DNA of 64,000 nt from Bacillus sp. EB600 (GCF_024494385.1 NZ_JAEVLT010000003.1:124001-188000), one strand, 5' to 3'; shown: positions 1-9,406, numbered from the stretch's first letter. The notes: generated from the letters alone by a model not told the origin. Program-made: numbers and translations.

Positions 1-158
1 TAGAGTATATTCAGTCGAATAAACTTTAAGCTTCTATAACTTTCTCGCATAGTTTTTATAGTTTATATATATTTTACGAATTGAAGCACTCCGAGTAGAA
101 TGATTTATAATTCTTCACACTTTTTAAAAAATTCTTTTATACTATGGAGGCTATGACG

Positions 159-1223
159 ATGAGCGAAATAAAAATAGAATTAACCACCAATAAAAAAGAG
201 AAACCTGCTATGAATCAACTAGGTTTTGGACGATTTTTCACCGACCATATGTTTATCTTAGATTACATAGAAGGAAAGGGTTGGCATGATCCACGCATTA
301 TTCCGTATCAATCGATTTCCTTAGATCCAGCGGCAAAGGTTTTCCATTACGGTCAAACGGTATTTGAAGGATTAAAGGCGTATGTAACAGTAGATAAAAG
401 GGTGTTATTATTCCGTCCAGAAAGCAACTTCAAACGGTTAAATGCATCTAATGAACGTTTATGCATCCCTGCCATTAATGAGGAACATGCATTAGAAGCG
501 CTTAAGCAATTAATTACAGTGGATCGTGAATGGATTCCGAATAAGTTAGGGACATCCTTATATATCCGTCCATTTATTATCGCAACAGATCCGCATTTAG
601 GCGTGTCATCTTCGAAGAGTTTCCAATTTATCATGATTATGTCTCCAGTTGGTTCTTACTACAAAGAAGGCATTAAACCAGTCAAAATTCTAGTTGAGCA
701 GCACTATGTACGTGCTGTTGTCGGGGGAACGGGTGGAGCGAAAACAGGCGGTAACTACGCTAGCAGCCTTAAAGGACAAGAAATAGCTAGCAAGGATGGA
801 TATTCTCAAACGTTATGGTTAGACGGAAAAGAAAGACGTTACGTGGAAGAGGTAGGAAGTATGAATATCTTCTTCAAAATGAACGGAACAGTCGTAACAC
901 CTGCGTTAAATGGCAGTATCCTGCCAGGAATTACACGTGATTCAATGATTCAATTGTTAAAGTCAAAAAATATTTCAGTCGAAGAGCGTCGCATTTCAAT
1001 TGATGAGGTTATGGAGGCTTATCATAACGGAACATTAGAAGAGGCATTTGGTACGGGAACAGCAGCTGTCATTTCGCCAATTGGTGAATTAAAATGGAAG
1101 GACGAAAGAATCATCGTTAACAATGGTGAAATTGGAGAAGTAACACAAATGCTTTATGATACATTAATAGGCATCCAAAATGGCTCACTTGACGATCCAT
1201 TTAAATGGACAATTAAACTTTGA
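159..1223 (+). CDS. ilvE: Branched-chain amino-acid aminotransferase
   Basis: Fold-type IV PLP transaminase that exchanges the amino group between glutamate and the 2-oxo acids of leucine, isoleucine and valine in the cytosol, the last step of their synthesis. The 354-residue length is normal for the family. The PLP-lysine context GGAKTGGNYASSL is present with Lys195 as the likely Schiff-base residue, and the C-terminal EEAFGTGTAAVISPIG segment fits the cofactor-phosphate loop. I chose the ATG at 159 because GGAGG at 146-150 lies 8 bases before it; the in-frame ATGs at 144 and 153 overlap or crowd that site. A weak promoter (TTGAAG at 81, TATAAT at 106, 19-bp spacer) may serve it. No T-box leader is visible in the bases available. 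It appears monocistronic, with a hairpin terminator 20 bases downstream. Confidence 0.95.
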   Translation: MSEIKIELTTNKKEKPAMNQLGFGRFFTDHMFILDYIEGKGWHDPRIIPYQSISLDPAAKVFHYGQTVFEGLKAYVTVDKRVLLFRPESNFKRLNASNERLCIPAINEEHALEALKQLITVDREWIPNKLGTSLYIRPFIIATDPHLGVSSSKSFQFIMIMSPVGSYYKEGIKPVKILVEQHYVRAVVGGTGGAKTGGNYASSLKGQEIASKDGYSQTLWLDGKERRYVEEVGSMNIFFKMNGTVVTPALNGSILPGITRDSMIQLLKSKNISVEERRISIDEVMEAYHNGTLEEAFGTGTAAVISPIGELKWKDERIIVNNGEIGEVTQMLYDTLIGIQNGSLDDPFKWTIKL

Positions 1224-1244
1224 ACTTAGCAGTACAATACAAAC

Positions 1245-1279
1245 GGGCGCATTTCCAGAGTATGGATCTGCGCTTTTTT
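1245..1279 (+). terminator. Rho-independent terminator of ilvE
   Basis: GCGCA (1247-1251) can pair with TGCGC (1269-1273), followed directly by six T. The stem is short. The text around it (GGGCGCATTTCC) resembles the GGGCGC hairpin repeat family seen at 6057, 9563 and 15117, so the terminator may derive from that repeat. Confidence 0.6.
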
Positions 1280-1641
1280 CATGAAAGGGCCTTATTGTTG
1301 AACAATTTTTTAGATGTAATTAGTATTTATGTTATAAACTAAGATCGTTTATTGAATGGTTATAAGGGCATAGGGGGTGTCGTTTCTAGAACAGCCGAAC
1401 TAAAAAAATGAAGACCACGAAAATAACACATGATAAAAGAGCAGGATAATGGATTTGATAAATGATACAAAAAACCCTTCAGAAGACAAATTAGTGACGG
1501 TTATTGTCGGTTAAAAATCTTTAACTGGCTGCTTGTCCTGTAAAATAAGTTTTGCATTTAATTAACTGTTGGAGTGGATTGGGATTTAAGCGCATAATAA
1601 TACTTGTATACTACATAAGAACCAGAGGAAGGACTTTATAA
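1280..1641. other. Gene-free stretch before the MATE gene
   Basis: AT-rich, with short interrupted frames only. AGAGGAAGG at about 1623-1631 is the ribosome binding site of the next gene. TATACT at 1607 could be a -10 box, but I see no well-spaced -35. No repeat or RNA structure stands out. Confidence 0.5.
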
Positions 1642-3027
1642 ATGAGTAAAGAGAGTGTTAACAAATTAGGAACAGATAGAATTGGAAAGTTGTTGGTTCA
1701 TTTAGCTGTTCCAGCGATTACAGCTCAATTGGTTAATATGCTCTATAACATTGTGGATAGAATTTACATAGGGCATATTCCAAATATCGGTGCTGCAGCA
1801 TTAACCGGAGTAGGGATAACATTTCCAATTATTATGATCATTGCGGCATTTAGTTCTTTAATTGGGATGGGGGGAGCTCCTCGGGCCGCCATTAGAATGG
1901 GACAAGGCAAAAATGATGAAGCGGAACAAATATTGGGAAACTGTTTTGTTGCTTTAATCGGAATTTCCGTTGTTTTAACGATTTTCTTTTTATTTTTTGG
2001 AGAAAAATTACTAGTGCTGTTTGGCGCAGGTAATGAAACACTTCCATACGCACTGAAATTTTTAAACACCTATGTATGTGGAACTATTTTTGTTCAGACT
2101 GCTTTAGGATTAAACACCTTTATCTCAACACAGGGCTTTGCTAAAATTAGCATGCTTACAGTTGTAATCGGGGCTGTGATTAGTATCATTCTTGATCCGA
2201 TTTTTATCTTTGGCTTTGGCATGGGCGTACAAGGTGCTGCGGCTGCTAATGTCATTGCCCAATCTGTTTCAGCAATATGGACATTAAATTTTCTATTTGG
2301 CAAAAAATCAAAGCTTAGAATTCGAAAAAAATATATGAAGCTCCAAAAATCCGTTATTATTCCTGTTCTTCTTTTAGGAGTTTCTCCTTTTATTATGACA
2401 AGTACAGAGAGCCTTTTAAACATTACTTTTAATGCATCACTAAAAACCTATGGAGGAGATATGGCAGTAGGAGCCATGACCATTATGTCCAGTTTAATGC
2501 AGGTTCTCATGCTTCCCATAATAGGATTAACACAGGGGGCGCAACCAATTATCAGCTACAACTATGGGGCTAAGAATAATGACCGTGTGAAAAAAACATT
2601 TAAATTACTTATGATTTCTTCCTTAAGCATTTCATTTGTTTTTTGGCTTTTGATGAGTCTTTTTCCAAAATTATTTGTTTCTTTATTTAGCAATGATCCA
2701 AAGTTGGTGGCAACCACTGTGTGGTCAATGCGAATTTACATGGCTGCAGCATTTGTAATGGGGGCACAGCTTGCCTGTCAACAAACTTTCATTGCCATTG
2801 GGCAGGCGAAAACATCCCTTTTCCTTGCTCTGTTACGCAAAATTATTTTGTTGATTCCGTTAATCTACCTTTTGCCACATTTCTTTTCTAATAAGGATTT
2901 CGCGGTATTTCTTGCAGAGCCAATCTCAGATATACTTGCAGTTTCCGCTACTGTTACATTATTCGCGAATCAGTTTAAAAAGATATTAGCAAAAAACTCC
3001 TCAATGAAAAAAGTACATGTTGGATAA
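1642..3027 (+). CDS. MATE family multidrug or metabolite exporter
   Basis: Polytopic cytoplasmic-membrane transporter of 461 residues, the usual MATE length, expected to export cationic drugs or metabolites by Na+ or H+ antiport. The N-terminal IGKLLVHLAVPAITAQL and MLYNIVDRIYIGH segments, and the repeat of the pattern in the second half (LTQGAQPIISYNYGAKN), are typical of the two six-helix bundles of this family. About 12 hydrophobic segments can be counted. The ATG at 1642 has AGGAAGG 8-10 bases upstream. No regulator or partner gene is adjacent, so the substrate cannot be inferred. Confidence 0.9.
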   Translation: MSKESVNKLGTDRIGKLLVHLAVPAITAQLVNMLYNIVDRIYIGHIPNIGAAALTGVGITFPIIMIIAAFSSLIGMGGAPRAAIRMGQGKNDEAEQILGNCFVALIGISVVLTIFFLFFGEKLLVLFGAGNETLPYALKFLNTYVCGTIFVQTALGLNTFISTQGFAKISMLTVVIGAVISIILDPIFIFGFGMGVQGAAAANVIAQSVSAIWTLNFLFGKKSKLRIRKKYMKLQKSVIIPVLLLGVSPFIMTSTESLLNITFNASLKTYGGDMAVGAMTIMSSLMQVLMLPIIGLTQGAQPIISYNYGAKNNDRVKKTFKLLMISSLSISFVFWLLMSLFPKLFVSLFSNDPKLVATTVWSMRIYMAAAFVMGAQLACQQTFIAIGQAKTSLFLALLRKIILLIPLIYLLPHFFSNKDFAVFLAEPISDILAVSATVTLFANQFKKILAKNSSMKKVHVG

Positions 3028-3353
3028 AGCAAGAGAAAGCTCCTTGTTATTCCATTTAAGGGCTATTTTCCTGAATAAGAGGAGGAATTATTAAAAAGAA
3101 AACCGAAGCTCTATTTTCTTTAATTAACTAGCAGTTAATTTCTTTGGAAGCGGAACGCTTTTAGGCAATTTTTCAACGACTAAAGTAACAGCTGAAGAAA
3201 AAAATCGTTAAGGAATAAACAATCCATGCATCCTGCTTAGCTAAATTTGTAATTAATACAGATGTGTCAAGGATGTATCTCTAATCGTAAATGCGATGAC
3301 AAATATTATACGCAGCATATAATAGGGTTATGACAAAACCATAAAAAATGAAA
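3028..3353. other. Gene-free stretch with a degenerate repeat fragment
   Basis: At 3050 there is TTATTCCATTTAAGGGC followed by TTCCTGAATAAGAGG, a decayed copy of the 'attccattaaagggcgc' repeat found at 6055 and 16820. The rest is AT-rich, with no open frame of note. Confidence 0.45.
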
Positions 3354-3390
3354 AAGACGCCCATCGTTAAAAAATGACGATTAGCGTCTT
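3354..3390 (-). terminator. Terminator-like hairpin downstream of the CoA-transferase remnant
   Basis: AAGACGC (3354-3360) pairs with GCGTCTT (3384-3390), with an inner ATCGT/ACGAT pairing. Read on the minus strand it lies just after the remnant's stop codon, and the A-rich top strand at 3341-3353 gives a T-rich tail on that strand. Confidence 0.6.
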
Positions 3391-3423
3391 CATGTTATTT
3401 ACAGATTTATTAGCATATGCCGA

Positions 3424-3741
3424 TTATCTTGGTAACCATTCTGCTTTGTTAGCTCCTCTTGGTACCAAGGCTGTATCATAATGTTCCGGTGTTTCCGACA
3501 TTTGAACCTGGTCTGTATAGCCTTCGTAAGTACCAACCGGTGTTTCTGCAGTAAGCATTTCAGGTTTGATTTCTTCATGGCCTTCTTTTTTGTTTGCAGT
3601 TTCTTCCACATATTTAGGATCGAATACTCCAAGAGAAAGTATCCATAGAGATATACGTGTTAAAGAAACATGCACACGGTAGCTTCCTCCTTCAGTTATT
3701 CCTCTAATTAAGCTGATATGATTCCTATTGACGCAAACCAA
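3424..3741 (-). pseudogene. C-terminal remnant of a family III (CaiB/BaiF) CoA-transferase
   Basis: Only the last ~100 residues survive. EGGSYRVHVSLTRISLWILS matches the 'GGSYxVxVSLaxTgxWl' segment of family III acyl-CoA transferases, and the end, SETPEHYDTALVPRGANKAE followed by WLPR, matches their typical C-terminus (TPaywd.PpvplGthpaeWlp). These enzymes move CoA between carboxylic acids and are normally about 350-450 residues. The frame opens at a TTG without a convincing ribosome binding site, and nothing upstream continues the gene, so about three quarters has been deleted. An overlapping minus-strand frame at 3399-3632 is a shadow. Confidence 0.7.
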
Positions 3742-4280
3742 TAAACAAAATCAAAAGCTAGGTTATATATGTATTTTATTTTCATTATTCCATTAAAGCG
3801 CCCTTATATATAACGGACTTAGTCAATGACTTATTAAGACGTTTTTGGCTCAATATGAGTGATCCCGGAAATATTTTTGAAAGTTGCCGCATTTTTCAGC
3901 GGAAGAATGCGGCTTTCAGACGTTGAAAATAAATAACCTTATTTGTACTTAATATTACCTGCCCTGTGTTCCGTATCATTTTAGTAAAGCACGAAAGGAG
4001 ATCCTACAAGGGTCAGTAGAATGAACAAGACCACGATTAACGCAAAAGAAACGTTACTAATGAATATAGATCTTGTAAAGACATAATAGTGAGGTATGTC
4101 TTATTTTTTTTGTAGCTATAACCCATTTAAAACTAAAGAATATGTTAACTGTTTTCAGACATGCCATATAAGGACAAGAGAAGAGTGAAAAAACTAGTAA
4201 AAGAATCTAAGCTAATGAAATGAATCTGAATACCTTATATTGAGTTTATTCTTTTTTGAAAGGATATAAGGAGCGATGAA
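3742..4280. other. Gene-free stretch with two hairpins
   Basis: It contains part of an 'attccattaaagcgccc' repeat at 3787 and a hairpin with GCCGCATT (3886-3893) pairing AATGCGGC (3906-3913). A terminator-like hairpin lies at 4078-4112. A 21-codon frame at 4021-4086 ends inside that terminator and has no well-placed ribosome binding site, so I do not call it a gene. Confidence 0.45.
4078..4112 (+). terminator. Rho-independent terminator in the gap before the haloperoxidase gene
   Basis: AAGACATA (4078-4085) pairs with TATGTCTT (4095-4102), followed by ATTTTTTTT. No convincing gene precedes it, so it may be left over from a lost transcription unit or end a small transcript. Confidence 0.6.
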
Positions 4281-5849
4281 ATGGAAAAAAATGAAATAGA
4301 CAATGAAAGTTTAAAGCCAAACAACTCGTGTGTAATCGGACCGACCAATGCCGAAGAGCGTCGAAGAGAGGCCTATCATGTTCGTGAAGAAGCTGCCCAT
4401 GTCCAGAAGAAACTTCTTCTCCCGGAACAGCCTTGCAATCATGATGAACACTTGTTTTTTAATAAAATCGCTAACTATTCGAAAGGGCTTCCACACAATT
4501 CACTAGGAGAAGTTGACCTTAAGGCTTATAAATCCTTTGTTTACGCATTAAGAACGGGCAAACCAAAAGATTTTGAAAAGATCCCACTTGGCGGAGTTAT
4601 CAAATTGTCCAATCCTCAAGCAGCGTATACATTTGACCTAGCCGGACCTGATAGTCACCATTTGGGTGTTATGGCTCCACCGTCCTTCAGCAGTGCATGG
4701 GAGGCGAGTGAGATTGCGGAAGTTTATTGGCAGGCCCTTACCCGTGATGTCCCTTTCGAAGACTATCACACCAATCCTATGACCACATTGGCCGCTTTAG
4801 ATCTATCCAAGTTTTCTGATTTTCGGGGACCAAAAGTTAATGGACTAGTCTCTACGCAGACCTTATTTCGAGGTAATACACAAGGTGATCTCATCGGACC
4901 ATACATCTCCCAATTCTTGTGGAAGGACATACCTTATGGAGCGACAACGATTCCTCAGTTATATCGTACCGCAGTAGCAGGGGACGACCACATGACATCG
5001 TATGGAGAATGGTTAAATATTCAAAACGGATTACTTCCAACAACGAAGAATCAATTTGACCCGAAACCTCTCTATATCCGTAATAGCCGAGATTTAGCCT
5101 CATTTGTTCACAAGGATTTTAACTACCAATCTATCCTTAGTGCTTGTTTAATTCTATCTAGTTTAGGGGATGCTGCACTTGACCCAGCAAACCCTTATCT
5201 GAAATCCGGGACCCAGGTTGGTTTCATTACTTTTGGCACTCCACATATTCTTGATTGGGTCGCCAAGGCTGCAAGGACAGCTCTAGAGGCTGGTTGGTTT
5301 CAGAAGTTTTTGGTCCATCGCCGACTCAGGCCAGAAGAGTTCGGTGGCCGCGTCCACAATCAATTGACAGGGGCTTCTAGTTACCCCATTAACCCTGAAC
5401 TACTCAATTCAGAGGTTGTTTCCCAAGTTCACAGCAAATTCGGAACATACCTTTTGCCCCAGGCCTATCCGGAAGGCTGCCCGACTCATCCATCCTTTCC
5501 TGCAGGACACGCCTGTATGGTTGGAGCCGGCGTCACGATGTTAAAGGCATTTTTTAATGAATCATTTGTTATCCCCAATCCCGTTGTAGCCTCATCTGAT
5601 GGTCTCTCCTTACTTCCTTTCACAGGTCCTTCATTGATGATTGGGGGGGAATTAAATAAACTTGCATCTAACATCGCCCTTGGACGGGATGCTGCCGGCG
5701 TCCATTGGCGTTCTGACGGCATCGAAGGGCTAAAATTGGGTGAAGCAGTCGCCATCGGTATCATTCAGGATTACAGGAAGACTTACAATGAGTATTTTAA
5801 CGGATTCACTCTGACTAAATTTGACGGAACTACCATCAAAATTGGGTAG
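4281..5849 (+). CDS. Vanadium-dependent haloperoxidase family protein (PAP2 superfamily)
   Basis: A 522-residue homologue of vanadium haloperoxidases, which oxidise halides with hydrogen peroxide, or of the related acid phosphatases. The vanadate pocket of algal bromoperoxidases can be traced with the same spacing: Lys342 and Arg350 (KFLVHRRLRPE), His403 and His410 (THPSFPAGH), Arg469 and His475 (GRDAAGVHWRSD). The residue equal to the vanadate-binding Ser is Ala408, so cofactor binding or activity may differ. There is no obvious signal peptide. ATAAGGAGCGATGAA gives a well-placed ribosome binding site for the ATG at 4281. It stands alone and is followed by a terminator. The family is near certain; catalytic activity is not. 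Confidence 0.88.
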   Translation: MEKNEIDNESLKPNNSCVIGPTNAEERRREAYHVREEAAHVQKKLLLPEQPCNHDEHLFFNKIANYSKGLPHNSLGEVDLKAYKSFVYALRTGKPKDFEKIPLGGVIKLSNPQAAYTFDLAGPDSHHLGVMAPPSFSSAWEASEIAEVYWQALTRDVPFEDYHTNPMTTLAALDLSKFSDFRGPKVNGLVSTQTLFRGNTQGDLIGPYISQFLWKDIPYGATTIPQLYRTAVAGDDHMTSYGEWLNIQNGLLPTTKNQFDPKPLYIRNSRDLASFVHKDFNYQSILSACLILSSLGDAALDPANPYLKSGTQVGFITFGTPHILDWVAKAARTALEAGWFQKFLVHRRLRPEEFGGRVHNQLTGASSYPINPELLNSEVVSQVHSKFGTYLLPQAYPEGCPTHPSFPAGHACMVGAGVTMLKAFFNESFVIPNPVVASSDGLSLLPFTGPSLMIGGELNKLASNIALGRDAAGVHWRSDGIEGLKLGEAVAIGIIQDYRKTYNEYFNGFTLTKFDGTTIKIG

Positions 5850-5986
5850 TATCTAAAAATCTTAAGATGCCTATCATTTATTATCTATTACCTATTACTA
5901 TGATTATAGTAGCAGTTAACTTGTTCACGATTTGCATTAGATCTAAAAGGCAAAATGTCGAAATGAATTCTACTAATTAATGACAG

Positions 5987-6024
5987 AGCTCTGACACTAA
6001 AAAGGTGCCAGAGCTTATTTTCTT
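5987..6024 (+). terminator. Rho-independent terminator after the haloperoxidase gene
   Basis: AGCTCTGACAC (5987-5997) pairs with GTGCCAGAGCT (6005-6015), followed by a T-rich tail TATTTTCTT. One mismatch in an 11-bp stem. Confidence 0.75.
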
Positions 6025-6049
6025 AATTCCTAAGGACTAAGACTATATT

Positions 6050-6252
6050 TTAGTTATTCCATTAAAGGGCGCATTTCAGGAGTAAAGAAAGTGCCCTTTT
6101 CTTATGTTTCAATGTTTCTCATAGTTTGCGATTGCTGAATAATCTATGTATGAACAAGACTCTTCTTGAACATAATAGAATCTAGATTAATGGATTTATA
6201 CAGTAGGAGAGTCAAATAATCATGTTATTATCCGAAGTATGGGAAAAGTATT
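6050..6252 (+). repeat. Integrase leader repeat, copy 1
   Basis: It opens with ATTCCATTAAAGGGCGC, a hairpin-forming unit (GGGCGC...GTGCCC), and runs to an ATG at 6222 that starts MLLSEVWEK. The same order of elements recurs at 15108-15320: the hairpin, TGCGATTG.TGAATAA, TCTTGAACATA, GATTTATA, then ATGTTATTATC.GAAG. Both copies end a few codons into the gene, so they look like the promoter leader of a tyrosine-recombinase gene family whose coding parts are lost. Confidence 0.6.
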
Positions 6253-6447
6253 TTTACCTAATTTCGGCTCTTTTAATTTAGCAGATGGATGTATAGGAAT
6301 ATAGCCTTCCTCCTGTGTCCATTTGAATAGTGATTTAACGCAGCGAACTCTGTGTCCTAAACTAGATGGCTTTAAGTGATCTCCTACCTGTACTAGATAC
6401 TCTTTTAATTTCTCAGTTGTCAATTCACTCATATCAATATTGTGCAT
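6220..6447 (-). pseudogene. Inverted fragment of a tyrosine recombinase (SAM-like N-terminal domain)
   Basis: The 75-codon frame contains LTTEKLKEYLVQVGDHLKPS, then SLGHRVRCVKSLFKWTQEEG and PSAKLKEPKLGK. This is the core-binding (phage_int_SAM) domain of XerC/D-type recombinases. It ends at KLGK, where the catalytic domain should begin, and runs into sequence that, read on the plus strand, is the integrase start (MLLSEVWEK at 6222). The fragment is therefore inverted relative to its own 5' end, with the junction near 6255. No catalytic Arg/His/Tyr residues remain. Confidence 0.65.
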
Positions 6448-6823
6448 GGGAAAGGTGATAAAGAAAGGGAAGTATATTTTAATACTCGTTGTTTCATTAC
6501 CACTAGTGCGGTAATGCTTTAATAGGGTGGAGGGCAGGTGCCTTTATTGAATCCCATTTTCACCTTAATATTGTAATAAGTCCTGAAATGATTCAGCAGA
6601 TAATGTCCATCATAAATTTATATCCGTTTTCGAATACTTTTTTCATTATGAGGTATGATAGTATATTGTTATTCTTAAAAAGGTAGTTTTTATAATTCAC
6701 CGTTGTAAAAAAGCAATATATTGCGATTTAATCAGAGAAAGAAATGCTATATGTAGTATGGAAAATAGTCAAATTACCGTTTGTGTGTGAACCAGTATAT
6801 ATAAACGAAAGGGGACTAATACA
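6448..6823. other. Gene-free upstream region of the M20 peptidase gene
   Basis: AT-rich, with no open frame. GAAAGGGGAC (6807-6816) is the ribosome binding site of the next gene. I see no operator or riboswitch. Confidence 0.45.
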
Positions 6824-7960
6824 TTGAATAAAGAGGAACGCATTAAAGTTTTACAAGATGTAATAAAAATAAAATCGGTAAACGATAATGAATCAGAAGT
6901 AGCTGATTACTTAGCAGATCTATTCCAAAAACATGGGATTGAATCTGAAAAAGTAAAATATGGTGAAGGCCGTGAAAGCTTAGTAGCCACTTACAAAAAA
7001 GGTGACGGTAAAGTTTTAGGCATCAGCGGACACGAAGATGTTGTAGCAGCTGGTGATGAAAGTGAATGGAAATTCCCACCATTCTCGGCTGAAATCGATG
7101 GTGACAAATTATACGGCCGAGGTTCAACGGATATGAAATCTGGTCTAGTAGCCTTGGCCATCGCTATGATTGAAATTAAAGAAGAAAACGTAGACATCAA
7201 CGGGACATTGAAATTCATGGGAACTGTTGGTGAAGAAGTCGGTGAATTAGGTTCGACACAATTAACTAAAGAAGGTTATGCAGATGATCTTGATGGATTG
7301 ATTATTGGTGAACCAACTGGCCCAGCATTGATTTACACTCACAAAGGTTCAATGAACTATACAGTTGTTTCTCGTGGTAAATCTGCGCACAGCTCAATGC
7401 CTAAAGAAGGTATTAACTCAATCGCAAATATTAATGAATTTGTGACTCGTGCTAATGCAGAAATGCAAGAAATCACTAACAAATACAAAAATGATGTATT
7501 AGGTGAAACTGCTCATTCTATTACAATCATCAATGGTGGGGATCAAGTTAACAGTATTCCTGCTATTACAACATTACAAGGTAATATTCGTACAATTCCT
7601 GAATTTGATAACAGCAAAGTTAAAGCATTGTTACAAAATATTGTTGATGACTTGAACAAAAAAGAAGGATTTAACTTAGAATTAATCGTTGATTATGATA
7701 TTTACCCTGTAGAATCTAAATCTGATTCTGAACTAATTAAAGCTATCCAAGCTGTTTCAAATCAAGAATTGCCTGTAACTGGTATTTCACCAACGACAGA
7801 CGCAGCTGCATTTACTAAAGCTAACAATGAATTTGACCTTGTAATCTATGGTCCTGGCGTTTCAGATTTACCTCACCAAATAGACGAATACGTATCAATT
7901 GAAAACTACTTAGAAATGATTGATAATTACAAAGCAATTTATAAAGAATACTTAAAATGA
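6824..7960 (+). CDS. M20 family metallopeptidase (ArgE/DapE type)
   Basis: A 378-residue cytosolic zinc hydrolase of the ArgE/DapE/ACY1 family, which removes acyl groups from amino acids or cleaves small peptides. Metal ligands are visible in GISGHEDVV (His), YGRGSTDMKSG (bridging Asp) and GTVGEEVGELG (the Glu pair), with a dimerisation domain between (HKGSMNYTV...). The start is a TTG with AAAGGGG 8 bases upstream. Its neighbours are unrelated, so neither lysine (DapE) nor arginine (ArgE) synthesis is supported by context; a general deacylase is the safest reading. A strong terminator follows. Confidence 0.85.
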   Translation: MNKEERIKVLQDVIKIKSVNDNESEVADYLADLFQKHGIESEKVKYGEGRESLVATYKKGDGKVLGISGHEDVVAAGDESEWKFPPFSAEIDGDKLYGRGSTDMKSGLVALAIAMIEIKEENVDINGTLKFMGTVGEEVGELGSTQLTKEGYADDLDGLIIGEPTGPALIYTHKGSMNYTVVSRGKSAHSSMPKEGINSIANINEFVTRANAEMQEITNKYKNDVLGETAHSITIINGGDQVNSIPAITTLQGNIRTIPEFDNSKVKALLQNIVDDLNKKEGFNLELIVDYDIYPVESKSDSELIKAIQAVSNQELPVTGISPTTDAAAFTKANNEFDLVIYGPGVSDLPHQIDEYVSIENYLEMIDNYKAIYKEYLK

Positions 7961-7980
7961 GTTGTTACTATTTGATAAAG

Positions 7981-8034
7981 TGTACCCTATAGAGTAGACA
8001 CCACAAAAAAGTCTACCTATAGGGTACTTTTTTG
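7981..8034 (+). terminator. Strong Rho-independent terminator after the M20 peptidase gene
   Basis: GTACCCTATA (7982-7991) pairs with TATAGGGTAC (8018-8027), extended inward by GTAGAC/GTCTAC, followed by seven T. Confidence 0.9.
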
Positions 8035-8446
8035 TATGTTAAGAAATAAGATGAAACAGAAAAATTACAGACTTTCCGAAAGAGAAAGCCCATGCAGGTC
8101 GTTAGCCCGTCTTTAGACATGGGATTAAGCATTTGAAAATATCACTATTTTTATTTTTATACAGATGTGATGTATCCTTAACAATGAGATATTATGGAAT
8201 TCGTTGAAAATAAGTTTATTTGGTGTATTATTTAACTATACCTTTTAGTATAAAAGGTTAGATTTAATATAGATGAAAATTTTCCTACAATGGTATATGT
8301 ATGGTGGTTTCTAAGAATTGTAGTAGAAGAAAAAATAATAATACTTTATTTTAAAGATTAACAAAGAATCCTTTAATTCTTTTATTATTATACATTTTAA
8401 ACTATCAGGTATATCCTGCAAATATGAATGATAGGTGGAATATGAA
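8035..8446. other. Gene-free stretch upstream of trhO with an IS605-like hairpin
   Basis: At 8089-8123, CCCATG and CATGGG enclose GTC/GAC and look like the end hairpin of an IS200/IS605-type element, possibly a solo scar. The rest is AT-rich, with no frame. AGGTGG (8433-8438) is the trhO ribosome binding site. Confidence 0.35.
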
Positions 8447-9406
8447 ATGAATTACCGTGTTTTACTATATTACTATTACACGACGATCGAAGACCCTGCA
8501 GCATTTGCAGCAGAGCATTTACAAGCATGTAAAAATTTAAACTTAAAAGGACGTATTTTAGTTGCCTCAGAAGGTATTAATGGTACCGTATCGGGAACGA
8601 TAGAAGATACAAATGCATATATGGAGATGATGAAAAACAGTCCATTATTTGAAGGCATTGTATTTAAAATTGATGAAGCAGAAGGTCATGCCTTTAAAAA
8701 AATGCATTGTCGTCCACGTCAAGAACTTGTGCACTTAAGCTTGGAAGATGATATTAACCCGAATGAATTAACAGGCCGTTATCTATCGCCAGTTGAGTTT
8801 ATGGAAGAAATGCAAGATGAGGATACAATCGTATTAGATGCACGCAATACCTATGAATATGATGTTGGTCACTTCCGTAATGCGATTCGTCCAGACGTTG
8901 AAAATTTCCGAGACTTGCCTCAGTGGGTACAGGAAAATCGAGAAATGTTTGAAGGCAAGCGCGTTTTAACATACTGTACAGGTGGTATTCGCTGTGAAAA
9001 ATTCTCAGGTTGGTTAGTCCGCGAAGGATTTAATGATGTTGGGCAATTACATGGTGGTATTGCAACATATGGTAAAGACCCAGTGGTGAAAGGGCAGCTG
9101 TGGGATGGTCAAATGTATGTATTTGATGAGCGTTTAACGGTGCCAATTAACCAAGTAGAGCATGTGATTGTCGGCAAAGACCACTTTGATGGCACACCTT
9201 GTGAACGTTGTATTAACTGTGCAAACCCAGAGTGTAATAAGAAAATTATTGCTTCTGAAGAAAATGAAGCGAAGCATCTTGGCGGTTGTACAATTGAATG
9301 TACGAAACATCCTCATAACCGCTATATTGTGAAGCACAATTTGTCAGAAGAGCATGTACAAAAGGTCATTGCTCAATTAGAAGCAGAATCTAGTGCTTTG
9401 TTATGA
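8447..9406 (+). CDS. trhO: Rhodanese-like tRNA 5-hydroxyuridine synthase TrhO
   Basis: Oxygen-dependent tRNA uridine-34 hydroxylase (YbfQ/YceA family), which makes 5-hydroxyuridine in the wobble position of certain tRNAs. The order is typical: an acylphosphatase-like N-terminal domain ([26 protein letters not shown]), a rhodanese domain (~residues 120-215) with active-site Cys in [11 protein letters not shown], then a C-terminal cysteine-rich region ([15 protein letters not shown]...CTIECTKHP). I chose the ATG at 8447, giving 319 residues, because AGGTGG lies 8 bases upstream; the GTG at 8435 overlaps that site. It stands alone. Confidence 0.92.
   Translation: MNYRVLLYYYYTTIEDPAAFAAEHLQACKNLNLKGRILVASEGINGTVSGTIEDTNAYMEMMKNSPLFEGIVFKIDEAEGHAFKKMHCRPRQELVHLSLEDDINPNELTGRYLSPVEFMEEMQDEDTIVLDARNTYEYDVGHFRNAIRPDVENFRDLPQWVQENREMFEGKRVLTYCTGGIRCEKFSGWLVREGFNDVGQLHGGIATYGKDPVVKGQLWDGQMYVFDERLTVPINQVEHVIVGKDHFDGTPCERCINCANPECNKKIIASEENEAKHLGGCTIECTKHPHNRYIVKHNLSEEHVQKVIAQLEAESSALL

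Noticed and set aside
1-158. T-box or other leader RNA before ilvE
   Set aside because: No T-box sequence (TGGNACCGCG-like) or specifier/terminator arrangement can be seen, and only 158 bases are available.
4021-4086. 21-residue peptide gene before the haloperoxidase
   Set aside because: The only purine-rich site is ~20 bases away and the frame ends within a terminator stem; nothing supports translation.
8089-8123. Complete IS605 element near trhO
   Set aside because: Only a single hairpin of the right style remains; no transposase sequence or second end was found, so it is noted as a possible scar only.
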